Shown: positions 11,237 to 23,208 of the stretch, in pieces
How positions within the stretch are numbered: position 1 is the stretch's first letter
How the letters are laid out: each line of letters opens with the position of its first letter
Origin: Deroplatys truncata
Lineage: Eukaryota; Arthropoda; Insecta; Mantodea; Mantidae
Length of the DNA stretch: 64,000 bases
Direction of reading: 5' to 3'
Assembly (NCBI GenBank): GCA_030765065.1
Contig: CM060986.1
Coordinates: 136,245,142 to 136,309,141, forward strand
Position numbers and translations under genes: made by a program
Notes under the pieces: model-generated
Seen by the model: only the letters and a program-made list of their open reading frames with translations
The model's database searches: none
Told to the model about the DNA's origin: nothing

Positions 11237-12096
11237 CTGATGTGTTACACTCACATGACTTTCTCTACTCTTGTACAATCTATTTTTACAAACGCCTATT
11301 CTCCATATGCTTTATGTTAATCGAGATATCGAGATGTCAATCTTATTGCTAATTTTCTTGTAGATGCAAGGGTAATATGGTAGCTTTTAAGCGATGGTCA
11401 AATATTTTAACGCTGGTTGCTATGCGGCGCATTCCATTCTCTTTGCAAGTCCAGGACATAAAAAAATGAATAACGAATTTGAGAAAAAGTATAAGTATTG
11501 GAAAATTTAAGGGAATAACAAGCAATATCTCGAAAACGGTTCACTCAACAAAAGAAATGTATATGACATAAGTTGTGTATTTTAACGAGATCTACATTTT
11601 TCGTGTAGTAAAATTTTGTCTATCTCTTATGGTTTACCAGTTATGCAAAAGTCGTTCACAATGAAGAATACTTTTGGAGACATTCCCAGAAAATTCGAGA
11701 TATACATTTCATTTCTCATGACATTATCTTAAACATATGATATTTTAATCAAAATCGTTAGAGCCATTTTTGAGAAAATTAAAATTTTCGAAAAATCTTC
11801 CATGTAAAGGGTAGTCTGGGGTGGGGGGATTTTCTTGAAAACCTTCGTGTCGCATCTCTGGAAGATACTGAACCTAAATACCAAGTTTGGTGCTTATCCG
11901 ACTGTTCGTTTTTGAGTTATGCTGTTCACAGACACACAGACACACACACACACAGACACACACACGGACATGTTTCCAAAAATGCTTTTTTTGGATTCAG
12001 GAGGTCTCAAAACATGTATTTCCGGTGAAATCTCGGTATCGAATTTTTGGGTGGAATGCAATACTTCCCCTACTTACTATACGTAGTAGAGAAAGT
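11237..12096 (+). mobile_element. A-element, complete young-type copy
   Basis: All family landmarks are present: the 5' hairpin, ACTTTCTCTAC, the body, the CACACAGACACA microsatellite at about 11932-11965, and the 3' palindrome ACTATACGTAGT followed by AGAGAAAGT. It entered the host in an A-run; the host resumes at ACCCTTTAAGCACAT. Confidence 0.85.
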
Positions 12097-12747
12097 AAAA
12101 ACCCTTTAAGCACATACATATCTCTTAATAGCTGGTTGCTAGGTGCAGCACCATTCCCTTTGCCACAGATTATAACTCTTTGCATATCCAAGACAAAAAA
12201 ATGAATAACGAATGCCCATTTTAGAAAATAAGTATTGACAAATTTAAGGGAATAACAAGCAATATTTCGAAAATGGTTCACTCAGCAAAAAAAATGTATA
12301 TGACATAAATTGTGTATTTTAACCCGATCTACACTTTTTGTGTAGTAAAATTTTGTCTATCTCTTATCGTTTACGAGTTATGCAAAAGTCGTTCACAATA
12401 AAGAATACTTTTGGAGACATTCCCAGAAAATTCGAGATATACATTTTATTTATCATAAAAATATCTTAAACATATGATATTTTAATCAAAATATCTTAAA
12501 CATATGATATTTTAATCAAAATCGTTAGAGCCATTTTTGAGAAAATTAAAATTTTCGAAAAATGTTCCATGTAAAGGGTACTCGGGGTGGGGGGATTTTC
12601 TTGAAAACCTTCGTGTCGCATCCTTGGAAGATACTGAACCTAAATACCAAGTTTGGTGTTTATCCGACTGTTCGTTTCTGAGTTATGCTGTTCACAGACA
12701 CACAGACACAGACACACACACGGACATGTTTCCAAAAATGCTTTTTT

Positions 12748-14452
12748 ACTTTCTCTACTACGTATAGTAAGTAGGGGAAGTATTGTATTCCACCCAAAAA
12801 TTCGATACCGAGATTTCACCGGAAATATATGTTTTGAGACCCCCTGAATCCAAAAAAAGCATTTTTGGAAACATGTCCGTCTGTGTGTCTGTGTGTCTGT
12901 GTGTCTGTGAACAGCATAACTCAGAAACGAACAGTCGTATAAACACCAAACTTGGTATTTAGGTTCAGTATCTTCCAGAGATGCGACACGAAGGTTTTCA
13001 AGAAAATCCCCCCACCCCGAGTACCCTTTACATGGAACATTTTTCGAAAATTTTAATTTTCTCGAAAATGGCTCTAACGATTTTGATTAAAATATCATAT
13101 GTTTAAGATATTGTCATGAGAAATCAAACGTATATCTCGAATTTTTTGGGAATGTCTCCAAAAGTATTCTTCATTGTGAACGACTTTTGCATAACTCGTA
13201 AACCATAAGAGATAGACAAAATGTTACTACACAAAAAATGTAGATCGCGTTAAAATACACAATTTATGTCATGTACACTTTTTCTGTTGATTGAACGATT
13301 TTCGAGATATTGCTTGTTCCCTTAAATTTTCCAATACTTATGCTTTTTCTCAAATTCGTTATTTATTTTTACTTTCTCTACTACGTATAGTAAGTAGGGG
13401 AAGTATTGCATTCCACCCAAAAATTCGATACCGAGATTTCACCGGAAATACATGTTTTGAGACCTCCTGAATCCAAAAAATGCATTTTTGGAAACATGTC
13501 CATGTGTGTGTCTGTCTGTGTGTCTGTGAACAGCATAACTCAAAAACGAACAGTCGGATAAGCACCAAACTTGGTATTTAGGTTCAGTATCTTCCAGAGA
13601 TGCGACACAAAGGTTTTGAAGAAAATCCCCCCACTCCAGACTACCCTTTACATGGAAGATTTTTCGAAAATTTTAATTTTCTCAAAAATGGCTCTAACGA
13701 TTTTGATGAAAATATCATATGTTTAAGATAATGTCATGAGAAATGAAATGTATATCTCGAATTTTCTGGGAATGTCTCCAAACGTATTCTTCATTGTGAA
13801 CGACTTTTGCATAACTGGTAAACCATAAGAGATAGACAAAATTTTACTACACAACAAATGTAGATCGCGTTAAAATACACAACTTATGTCATATACATTT
13901 CTTTTGTTGAGTGAACCGTTTTCGTGATATTGCTTGTTATTTCCTTAAATTTTCCAAAACTTATACTTTTTCTCAAATTCGTTATTCATTTTTTTTATGT
14001 GCTGGACATGCAAAGAGAATGGAATGCGCCACATAGCAACCAGCGTTAAAATATTTGACTATCGCTTAAAAGCTACCATATTTCCGTTGCATCTACAAGA
14101 AAATTACCAATAAGATTGACATCTCAATATCTCGATTAACATGAAGCATATGGAGAATAGGCGTTTGTAAAAATAGTGTGTACAAGAGTAGAGAAAGTCA
14201 TGTGAGTGTAACACATCAGATTTTTTTTTATGTCCTGGACATGCAAAGAGAATGGAATGCGCCACATAGCAACCAGCGTTAAAATATTTGACTATCGCTT
14301 AAAAGCTACCATATTTCCCTTGCATCTACGAGAAAATTAGCAATAAGATTGACATCTCGATATCTCGATTAACATGAAGCATACGGAGAATAAGCGTTTG
14401 TAAAAATAGTTTGTACAACAGTAGAGAATGTCATGTGAGTGTAACACATCAG
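12748..14452 (-). mobile_element. A-element in reverse orientation, split by another copy
   Basis: Minus-strand copy in two parts, 12748-13370 and 14220-14452. It entered the host just after CCAAAAATG, a recurrent insertion site. Because it faces the host's 5' part, 12100-12747 and 12748-13370 form an imperfect palindrome with arms of about 620 bp. Confidence 0.8.
13371..14219 (-). mobile_element. A-element, complete young copy, innermost of the nest
   Basis: Reads from CTGATGTGTTACACTCACAT to GAGAAAGT on the minus strand. Its host resumes on the far side at TATGTCCTGGACATGC, so the insertion point was the A-run before TGAATAACG, the second recurrent site. Confidence 0.85.
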
Positions 14453-14562
14453 ATTGTTTTGATTAAGGTGTCTCAAAACATGTATTTCCGGTGAAATCTC
14501 GGTATCGAATTTTTGGGTGGAATACAATACTTCCCCTACTTACTATACGTAGTAGAGAAAGT

Positions 14563-15544
14563 AAAAATAAATAAGCCAGAAATAAAATTACTTGTCAACT
14601 ATCTGTCTTACATGTAGAACTATTTCCAAGAATTTTCAATTATTTATAATACGCACCTTAGGATGTAGTCTTTCGGAATAAAATAATTCCTAATTTGGTG
14701 TGTATATACATGTGTATATAAAGTAAGTAAGGAATGCGTACATAGAGCACAAAACTAGCAGAACGAATGATATCATATTCTGACTAACAAGTTGATAAAG
14801 CTCGATAAAACCATGCATCAAAACACTAGATATTTAAGTTAAGATGGTACAATATCTCCAAAACTAAGCGCTGTAGAAAGAAATGTCTTTAGTAAAAGTT
14901 GCTTGATATTATGGGGGAAAGTAAATGCCATTAATCGTGTTTTGTTTGGAGGAGTTATGAGGACAGTTTAGGGTCAATTTAATTTGTTTAACTGGGAACC
15001 TACATTTTGTATATTGTTTTCTCATTAGAAAATGGTTTATAAAAAGCTGTTTATTTTTTGATGAGGAATAAAGAGACAAAATACAAAATATTGGTTCTCA
15101 ATTACGAAACGTAACTTGAACTCCAACCATCCATTGCGCTCTTCGTACACAGCCATTCAGAATTTTCGTTGTTATTTACGTTGGTGTAAGAACAATTGCA
15201 AAGTTCTGTATACAAATATTGTTTAGTTTTTATGAGGAGTGAGTAAACAACATAAAAAATGAAGGATAAAATACGAAATGCTCAAAGTCACGCTGTTAAT
15301 GTTGCTGCGACAATTTGCAATGTTCTTTTTCGCCAGCCCTAACTTCCAATACCATTAAAGATAAAGGTATTACGGAGCGCTCTCCTACGGAACCGGGGCA
15401 GAGCACCGCAAGTAGGCTGAAACGGCCTTTTTTACTTCTAACGTGACCACTGGGAGGGAGGGATGAGGGAAAAGATCCAGATCCAGATGACAACGGGCGC
15501 AAGCATGGACTGGGTCCCTAACGTTTTCAGATAGAACCCATCCT
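14563..15544. repeat. Mostly unassigned; one arm of the D foldback repeat at 14830-15020
   Basis: At 14830-15020 the sequence shares ATATCTCCAAAACTAAGCG and GGTCAATTTAATTTG with the left arm of the D repeat at 27109-27463. The rest of the stretch shows no feature I recognise. Confidence 0.55.
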
Positions 15545-15866
15545 GCGCCGTCGACACTACCCACGAGCCCCTAACTCCCGGCGATCCTCCCTAGTTGGAC
15601 CCAATTCTGAGGTGAGTCCCGCCTGACAGCATACCCCCGGCTGCAACCCGCCGAACATCTCCTGATGCCCTGAAACAAACAGTTGATAATGGAGACAATG
15701 TACACAGGAAATGTGGCACGGAAAGTCTTGGTAGAAGAGGAACCACCCCGGCATTCGCCTGCCGAACCAGAAAAACTACGAAAAACCATGGGCCAGAGTA
15801 GGCGATCGCCGGGAATTGAACCGGGACCTCCCGAATGCAAGTCGCACATGTTACCGTAGCGCCACC
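15545..15866 (-). repeat. SINE-2, tRNA-derived
   Basis: Read from 15866 downward, it begins GGTGGCGCTACGGTAACATG; the A box TGGCGCTACGG has one mismatch to TRGYNNARNNG, and the B box GGTTCAATTCC is exact. A body of about 250 bp follows and is GC-richer than its surroundings. The 3' end is not sharply defined. The minus-strand open frames across it are not genes. Confidence 0.7.
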
Positions 15867-15959
15867 TTGTTCGGTTTCAGTACAGGTACTTGGTATTGTA
15901 TGCAGTTAATCCTCGCCCACTATCTCAAATTCAAGAAATATTGTCGGTTAAAACAAGCA

Positions 15960-16640
15960 TTAAGGGGACCTAGGACAGATAATATGATTTTCTAAAAAAA
16001 AATTCAATATTTTTAAAATTTTGTATGTTGGTTTCCTTCATTCTAAATAGCCTTATGTGTAAATTTCATTAAAATTGTTGAAGTAGTTTTTCGGATATGA
16101 GTTATTTTCTGTTTTTCATATCACGATATTTGAAAATTATGAAATACTTCTTGCGGGACAAATTTTAGTTTTCATCAGTACCACTTTGTCACATTAGTAT
16201 TTGAACTCCTAACAAATTATCCTAGTATTCTTTTTTCATTCTGTGCTTTGAATAACAAATTATTAATTATAATCATTAATGCAGGTATTCAGCCTAAAAG
16301 GTAAACGTTTTTAGGATTAATAGCCCACTGTGAACAAGTTTTATATAGTAGCCCAAAAATGATACCACAACTTCTTTAGATAGAATAGTAGAACTATTGG
16401 CCAAGTTTCATGCAAAACTAAGGAAAATTCTCCCGCATGGGACATCTGACATATTGAAAAATGTCGTTCTGAGAAAACTTAAGTTTTATATTGAAAACAT
16501 TTATACAGGCTAATATACCCTGTGTAAAGGGTTAAAATTGTCTAGAACCATAGCTCTTTCCCTCCTCCTTCTAAATGTGTAAATTTCATTAAAATTTATG
16601 AAGTAGTTTTTCAGATTTGAGTTATTTTCTGTGTTTCCAG
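15960..16640 (+). repeat. Unclassified AT-rich repeat with an internal direct duplication
   Basis: A block of about 70 bp (GTGTAAATTTCATTAAAATT then GAAGTAGTTTTTC and GAGTTATTTTCTG) appears at about 16050-16115 and again at 16575-16635. It ends where an A-element 3' part begins. The family is unknown to me. Confidence 0.4.
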
Positions 16641-16920
16641 ATTCCATGTAAAGGGTAGTTTGGAGTTGGGGATATTTTGTTGAAAATCATAGCGTCGCAT
16701 CTTTGGAAGATACTGAACTGAAATACCAAGTTTGATATTTAACCGACTTTTCGTTTTTGGGCTATGCTGTTCAGAGCACAGACACACACAAGGACCTTTT
16801 TCTAAAAATTAATTTTTTGTTTCAGGAGCCTTAAAATATATATTTTCGGTGAAATCTTATCACATTTTTGGGTACGATGCAATACCTTCTCTACGTACTA
16901 TGTACGTGGTAGCGAAAGTA
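16641..16920 (+). repeat. A-element, old-type 3' third
   Basis: Starts at TTCCATGTAAAGGG and runs through the short CA microsatellite to TACTATGTACGTGGTAGCGA at the 3' hairpin. The 5' part is absent. Confidence 0.7.
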
Positions 16921-17698
16921 AAACACAAAAGGGTTTTGTAAGTAATCGCCTGAATTATAAAAACGATATAATTTCATAGAGGTAAAAAGAATCCCTGTTT
17001 CCAGCGTTTTACGTTCTAAATTTACCTACCGCGTTTTGTTGTATTCCTTAAAGCAGAGTTAACCCATTTGTGCCTCTTGTAACCTCTAGGGTAATAGCGC
17101 CACCCGTATAATTTGGAACTAAAAATAGTTCACGATTCCAGCAGGTGTTTCTTATCTTCCAAACTAAACGGAAAGGGTAAATGACAAACACAGAGCTTGG
17201 GTGTGGGACCATCTGTCCTCCAGCTCACATGTATCACGTGAAGCAGGAAATGTATTCACGTCTGGAACATAAGTAGAGATCAGGATATGTGCTGAAATAA
17301 AATGAACAAAAGTGGTGGAATAAAATATTCAGAGTGGTAAAATTAAAAGTCAAGGAATAAGTATTTTCTAGAATAATCATAATTACAATTATCTTTATAA
17401 AAATACCACATAGAAATGAATAGCAAATACAATAAAATTTAACTGAAGGTGTCACCAAAATACAAACACAACATTGTTTCTACATTTTCTGGGCGTAAAT
17501 TTGCTCACCTGTCTGACAATAAGTTTGAATATGCTGAAAAGCCTCTCTCCCTATCCACATTTGTAGTTCGAAATCATTCTGCCTTGAAGCAGCGGTTTGA
17601 AATATCAGTATTATCAGTATTAAACAAGAATTGTACATAATAACTCAACTAGAAATATATTAGAATATTTAACAAACAAGAATTGTACAAAAGCAGAT
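16921..17698. other. No recognisable feature
   Basis: A frame at 17449-17640 is open but resembles nothing known to me. No repeat of this window is present. Confidence 0.35.
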
Positions 17699-18376
17699 TG
17701 TAACTTAGATAGTAAGGAACAGGCGAGCTAGCCAATTCCAGGTAAAAGATAATTCTAGGTAGAACCAAACTTTCACCAAGCTAATGAGCAAAGAACTGGT
17801 AGCAATAAGGAGAAATAGAAAGAGACAGATATATTGAATCTGCTTCCGGTGGCGTCTCTCGGACACGTATGCGAAATCTATTGGAGCAGAATATTCTCAT
17901 GCATAATAAGGTAACGCGGTCTGAGGACCAATTAGAAATGTCGTTACATTTTGAGGCGCGGAGGTAATCGTCACTAGGCTTAGGTATAAAAGGGGGAAGA
18001 AAGCCCCAGATTTTCACTCTCCTATAGAATCTCGTCGACACACAGTGATACTCTCTGGACGACGGATGCACGTGTGTGCATTGAGGTGGGAAGCGTGTGC
18101 AATTAGATTAGGCTGCTAATTTATTATAATGGTGGGAATTGTTATAATGGGAAAAGCTAGCCGGCCATAAGATTTATTTGATAATAAACCACACTTTAAG
18201 GGAAATGCAGTGTATTTTAGTTTGCCCCACCTACGAAAACCCTGAGACCCGTGAAATTAGTTAGATAGGTAATTGATTAGGAATGGAGAAAACAGCAGCC
18301 GACGAGCAACAATAGCCGGAGACAAGAACACTACAGCAGAGGGCATCAACCAGAGGCACTACGCTTTCCCGCTACA
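17699..18376 (+). mobile_element. Probable LTR with a primer-binding site
   Basis: It opens with TGTAAC and ends GCTACA, matching the TG...CA rule for LTRs. Inside are a TATA-like GGTATAAAAGGGGG at about 17981 and a polyadenylation-like AATAAA at about 18183. Two bases after the end lies TGGCGCCCAGCG (18379-18390), a good tRNA-Lys-type primer-binding site of insect gypsy-like retrotransposons. About 60 bp further a SINE begins and no gag or pol follows, so only the LTR and leader survive here. The left boundary rests on the TG rule alone. Confidence 0.55.
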
Positions 18377-18445
18377 AATGGCGCCCAGCGCTTTCCCACT
18401 GTGGAATCTGACTCACGTTTGACAAGAGCTCATTGGATACTGAGG

Positions 18446-18459
18446 CTACCAGTAAATTA
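18446..18459. repeat. Target-site duplication of SINE-1, left copy
   Basis: CTACCAGTAAATTA is repeated exactly at 18826-18839 on the other side of the SINE. Confidence 0.9.
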
Positions 18460-18825
18460 TTCATTCATTATCTGTTTACCCTCCTCTTATGTAGGACTTA
18501 CACCCCCCAGGACTTACAAGCGGGTGCCTGGGGTCAGAGGCCCGTCGAGGAGCAGACACTCATGGATCAGACAGAGCATCCAGGATGGCTGATCAGCCCG
18601 ATGCCTGGTATGGGATGAAGGAAGTAGATGAAACGAAATGGTGGTGAAAGGAAAGGTGATTATGGAGCAGTTGGTGGAATGAATGGCGGGGGAAACCGGA
18701 TAACCCGGAGAAAACCCTCCAGACGCCGCTTCGTCCACCACAAATCCCACATGCAGGTCCCTGGGATTGAACCCGGGCCGCCTCGGTGGGAGGCGAGCGG
18801 TCTAACCACTCGGCCACGGCGCCGC
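18460..18825 (-). repeat. Complete SINE-1, tRNA-derived
   Basis: Read from 18825 downward it opens with GGCGCCGTGGCCGAGTGG. Exact Pol III promoter boxes are visible: A box TGGCCGAGTGG and B box GGTTCAATCCC, in a tRNA-Ser/Leu-like head. A body of about 270 bp and an AATGAATGAA tail follow. Perfect 14-bp target duplications flank it, as produced by LINE-driven target-primed reverse transcription. A second copy opens the window. Confidence 0.92.
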
Positions 18826-18839
18826 CTACCAGTAAATTA

Positions 18840-19729
18840 GATAAATGAAAATGCAGGGAGTTAGCAAAAGATTTTTCCTGCAAGATCTTATGCCAACAGC
18901 TTCTCCAGGTCTTTGATGCTGCATTTGGCTAATTTCATCACTCTGAGCGTCTTCCCTCTGCTTGGTTTCATCCTTCAGCGTACGCAGCATGAAGGATGCT
19001 TCCTCTTCAGACACCTTGTTTTTATGAGCTTCACTTCACCAAGCAAAGCACAAGCTTGCCAGATGAGGATATTGACACCCCTCAAAAATAGTGCAGCAAT
19101 GCTCTTTCACAAAACCAGCCACAAAACAAATACAGTTTCTGTTATCATTTGAAAGTTCTTTAAAATAGCTGACTACCGGATTAGAGTCAGTCAGTTCCTT
19201 GAAGTGTCAAGGAGATCGTTGAAGTTATTCCCCAACATACAGAACAGATCTTGTCCATGAATCCTTCCGAGTTAACACAGGAATCGGAAACATCTTTGCT
19301 TCTTTAGCACCAGCATATTTATATTTCAAAAAGGTTATATACTGATGCTTCCTATTCCTAGCATTCTTGAAGACTGCCTTAACTACAGAATACACAAATA
19401 AACAATTGAATAATAAAGACTTGACATCATTCGCAACATTTTGCTACATTTCACGTTTTAAAGTAGGTTTCGTAAAATAAAAACATTTTGCAATATTTCA
19501 TGGCTCCAATTTAAAAAAAAACTGATGTTTATGTCGTACAAAATTGTGATTTTAGTAACGTTAATTGTGTCACTTAAAAATTTCGCGGTTATCGATAATA
19601 CCATAATCCGAACCTCTAAACATAAGCTTATGAACTGAAAAGCTTTGTTCATGAGGATACCATTACAGTTCTAGACTGTTTATATGAAACGTTATATTTT
19701 TTCTATATACTTCATGCTAATCAGTTAAG
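18840..19729. other. Unidentified, with possible coding debris on the minus strand
   Basis: A minus-strand frame at 18826-19014 starts with an acidic stretch (MSEEEASFMLRTLKDETKQR) and looks somewhat protein-like, but neighbouring frames are broken and I recognise no family. It may be a decayed pseudogene or chance. Confidence 0.3.
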
Positions 19730-20080
19730 GAGATTAAAGCCCTGTCACATCAATGCTAAATCTGCTAAAATCATGACCCATTATCTCATAAACAATTTTT
19801 GATATGAGACTGAAATCGTTACAATTTAGATGCATGCTTAGGTTATTTACGCTGATCTACTTTTATCCAGTAAGTTTGTTTATTAATGGAGATTGGTTTT
19901 TTTTCTCAATTATGGCATTTCTTTATTAAAATGTGTACAATAAAAATTTACCTTCTCTACTACGTATCTAGTAGATAGAGAGGGTATTGCATTCCACCCA
20001 AAAATTTGATACCGAGATTTCACCGGGAATACATGTTTTGAAGCCCTCTGAATATAAAAAGTGTTTTTAGAAAAAGGGTT

Positions 20081-20081
20081 C

Positions 20082-20126
<45 letters not shown>

Positions 20127-20153
20127 TATGTGTGTGTATATGTGTGTCTGTGT
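20081..20153. repeat. (GT)n(GA)n microsatellite
   Basis: An uninterrupted GT run passes into a GA run and back to a GT-rich stretch, inside an A-element. Confidence 0.9.
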
Positions 20154-20576
20154 GTGAACAGCATAACTCAAAAACGAAAAGTCAGATAAAACACCAAACT
20201 TGATATTTAAGTCATCTTCCAAACGTGGGACACGAGGATTTTCAAGAAAATCCCTCTACCCTAGACTATCCTTCACTTGGAACATTTTTCGACATTTTGA
20301 TTTTCTAAAAAATGGCTCAAATGATTTTGATTAAAATAACATATATTAAAGATATTTACACGACAAATAAAATGTATATCTTGACTTTTATGGGAAAGTA
20401 TTTGAAGTCCTCTTCATTCGGAAGGAATTTTGTACAATCTTGTATAACGTTAAGCGAAAGAGAAAACTACTACACAAAAAACGTAGATCTCCTTAAAACA
20501 TAAATTTATTTCAAATAACTTTTTGTGCATACCATTTCCGATGCGTCTGTTTTTAATGGTTCGAATTGTTCAATAC

Positions 20577-21630
20577 TGAGGCAGTATTTTAACACTTAAA
20601 TAATTCCAGTCTAATTATATAATATATATAATTCAATAACAGCTTGCCTTAAAGCAATATGTGTATGTAACAATATACAAAAAGTGTATATTGCAGTCAT
20701 TGTATTAATGTTTATATTAATATGTACATGTTTAATAATGTGAAGTGAATGTACTACGTAATTTAATAATTAGGAGGTGTGAGAATAATAGGTTAAAATT
20801 TGCTAACAATGAGGTAACAATGAGGTAGCCTTGAGGCAATAATGAATTTGAAAGTTTAACAATACTACTTGTGATTCTTGGAGCAACAATAATGTAATTT
20901 TTGTGACAGTTCATAAAATAGCCAATCAACAACCAGAAAAAGCTTTAGTTAAATGAAGGTATTCTATTGGATTAGGAATAGCCAATCAGAGACTTGAAAT
21001 ACAGAAATTTACAGATTTAAGCAGTAGAAATCAAGTCAGTTGCTTGTAGACAGTGCTCATAACTGGACGCGTTGGTTGTATACAGTGTTCCTAATCGGAC
21101 GTGAGATCTGTCCTCGAGAAATTTAATACGTATTCGTGTGAGACAAAAATGTTTACATGTTAAAAAGTGCAAGTAATTAATAAAAGAATCTTACAGCTCT
21201 TTCTCTATATATCAGTGGAGTGTTATTTAAATTGCGTCAAGGATTAATAAATGTAGTGAAGTAAAAATTATAATCTGTGTAAGCGTACATTTTTAGCCGC
21301 ACTATGCCCTGCTAAGATATTCATGTCTCTAAAAAATATAAATACTGACGCAGCCAAGGCAAACATAAATATATAATATTTAAAAAAACAGCCAAAATTA
21401 CAAAGTTAATATTTTGTAAACATTTGGGGGCAAAGGCCTCCGGAAATTACATTTGGGCTGAAGGGTATCGGAAACTTTTTATCATACGTGCGGTTGCAAC
21501 CAACTTCAAGTTCGGCTCCCCAACAGTCGTCTTCTTCAAACTGACTTTCCATACGTAGCAGCAACAAACCTTCTTCAAATTGGCTCCCAAAGCGTGGGGC
21601 AAATAAAAAAATACAACAAAACAGCTTCTC
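20577..21630 (+). repeat. C repeat, copy 1 (about 1.05 kb)
   Basis: It begins TGAGGCAGTATTTTAACACT and matches the reverse complement of 60055-60965 over most of its length, for example TGAGGTAGCCTTGAGGCAAT and CTGACGCAGCCAAGGCAAAC. CAATAC occurs at both edges (20571-20576 and 21631-21636), a likely 6-bp target duplication. No conserved protein is visible and the class is unknown. Confidence 0.7.
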
Positions 21631-22247
21631 CAATACTCAGCCATCATTTTAAAAACCTGTCAGCATTCAGTTGTTTCTGGGGATTCTATTGAGAGTAAGG
21701 AATTTTAAGACCAACATATAGCGTCCAGTTCTTAAACATGTGACTATCGCTGTTCTCTTTGTATTTATAACGAAATGCGTAATGTAGCAAAAGTTTATTT
21801 GGATTAAAATGAAGTAGATATAAAAGTAAGCTTTAGTAAGATTAATTTTTATACCCACTAATAAACGATAGAGGTAGAGAAAGTCATGTGAACGTATCAC
21901 ATCAGATATTTTTAAATAATTATCTTATTAACACCAAAGTAGATTCACAGCAGATTTTTTTATCAACCTAAATTTTAATATAGCTATCAATAATTTCTGA
22001 AAAAGGCGCCATTTACACTAGAAAATGTGTTCACAAAACCAAATAGAGAAAAGACAATCGCAGTACCAAAAGCACTAGTAGGTAGGGCAAAAGGTGGGCT
22101 AAAGTTAACTTTTCTACTCCAAAGGATTTAGGACTTTGATTTTTATCTGTGAAGTGGTGTAGAATTCACAATACAAGATGGCAAAGGCAATAGTATTTTT
22201 AAACAATATATTTAAAATATAAGTATTGTGTCTACAACGATAAACAT

Positions 22248-23066
22248 CTAACGTGATACATTCACATGACTTCTATAACCTCTATTACTTATTAATGGGC
22301 ACACAAATTATTTTTTGTCTACTGCATTGTAATCCAAACAAACCTTTGCAGAAATAGCTTCTTTACACATGCAAAGGAAACAGCGATAGTCAAATGTTTA
22401 AGAACTGGACGCTATACGCCTTGGACGCCTTAGAATTCCACACTGTTTCCATGCAATCGCGAGAAACAACTGAATGTTGAAAGGACTTCAAGAGAATGAC
22501 CAATAAATGAACAATTCTAAACTTTAATAACGGATATTCAGAAACGGCTTATACCACAACAAAACTTATTTTAAGCAAATGTATGTTTTAAAGAGATCTA
22601 CATTTTTTGTGCAGTACGTTTTCGTTTGTCGCTAACTTTTACCAGTAATTCAAGATTATTCAAAATTTCTTCCAAATGAAGTGGACTTCAAGGTCTATTT
22701 CCAGAAAATTTAAGACGTACATTTTTGTCATGTAAATATCTTTAATATATGGTATTTTAATCAAAATCGTTAGAGACATCTTTTAGAAAATTAAAATTTT
22801 CGAAAAGTCTTCCATTTAAAGGGATTTTCTTGAAATTCGTCGCGTCGCAACTTTGGAAGAAATTGAACCTAAATATCAAGTTTGGTATTTATCCTAATTT
22901 TCGTTTTTGAGTTATCGTGTTCATAGCCACACACACGGACGTTTTCAAAAATGTTTTATTTGGATTCAGGAGGCCTCAAAACTCGCATTTCCGGTGAATC
23001 TAGGTATCGAATTTTTGGGTGGAATGCAATACCCTCTCTACCTACTACGTACGTGGCAGAGAAAGA
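22248..23066 (+). mobile_element. A-element, complete old-type copy
   Basis: Runs from CTAACGTGATACATTCACAT to CTACTACGTACGTGGCAGAG. It has the old-type 5' third (AACCTTTGCAGAAATAGCTT) and only a short CA microsatellite. Confidence 0.8.
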
Positions 23067-23208
23067 AAATGTGTAAGAAATTAAAGAAAGAAATTCCAAT
23101 TTATATGACTACAACAAACCATAAATATGATTTTATGCAATTTTGTCTATTATATATTTGTACAGGAATTGTTTTAATAACGGCATTATATCAAATAGTT
23201 ATTAAGAT

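Larger units (their letters stand above)
11058..14562 (+). mobile_element. Original A-element carrying three younger A-elements
   Basis: The host copy survives in three pieces, 11058-11236, 12097-12747 and 14453-14562. Joined in order they give one collinear A-element from CTGATGTGTTACACTCACAT to AGTAGAGAAAGT. The two gaps are filled by other A-elements: one in the same orientation (11237-12096) and one reversed (12748-14452), the latter itself invaded. Confidence 0.85.
19950..21905 (-). mobile_element. Old A-element split by the C repeat
   Basis: The minus-strand 3' and middle part is at 19950-20576 and the 5' part at 21631-21905, ending in the hairpin GTGAACGTATCACATCAG. A GT/AG microsatellite at 20081-20153 occupies the usual microsatellite position. 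Confidence 0.75.
19730..22247 (+). repeat. B repeat, copy 1, split by an A-element
   Basis: Two pieces, 19730-19949 and 21906-22247, match in order the B repeat at 28745-29370: shared words include TAAATCTGCTAAA, ATCTTATTA.CACCAAAGTAGAT and GGCTAAAGTT. Between them lies a minus-strand A-element. The family is unclassified; no coding potential is seen. Confidence 0.65.

Noticed and set aside
11237-12096. A-element as an ordinary Tc1/mariner MITE
   Set aside because: No TA duplication at the ends, the inverted repeats are subterminal and asymmetric, and targets are A-runs.
18760-18825. A functional tRNA gene
   Set aside because: The A and B boxes are exact, but the sequence is the head of a SINE with a body, tail and target duplications, and no proper acceptor stem closes.
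20732-20932. Minus-strand frame in the C repeat
   Set aside because: Not maintained in C copy 2; AT-rich composition.
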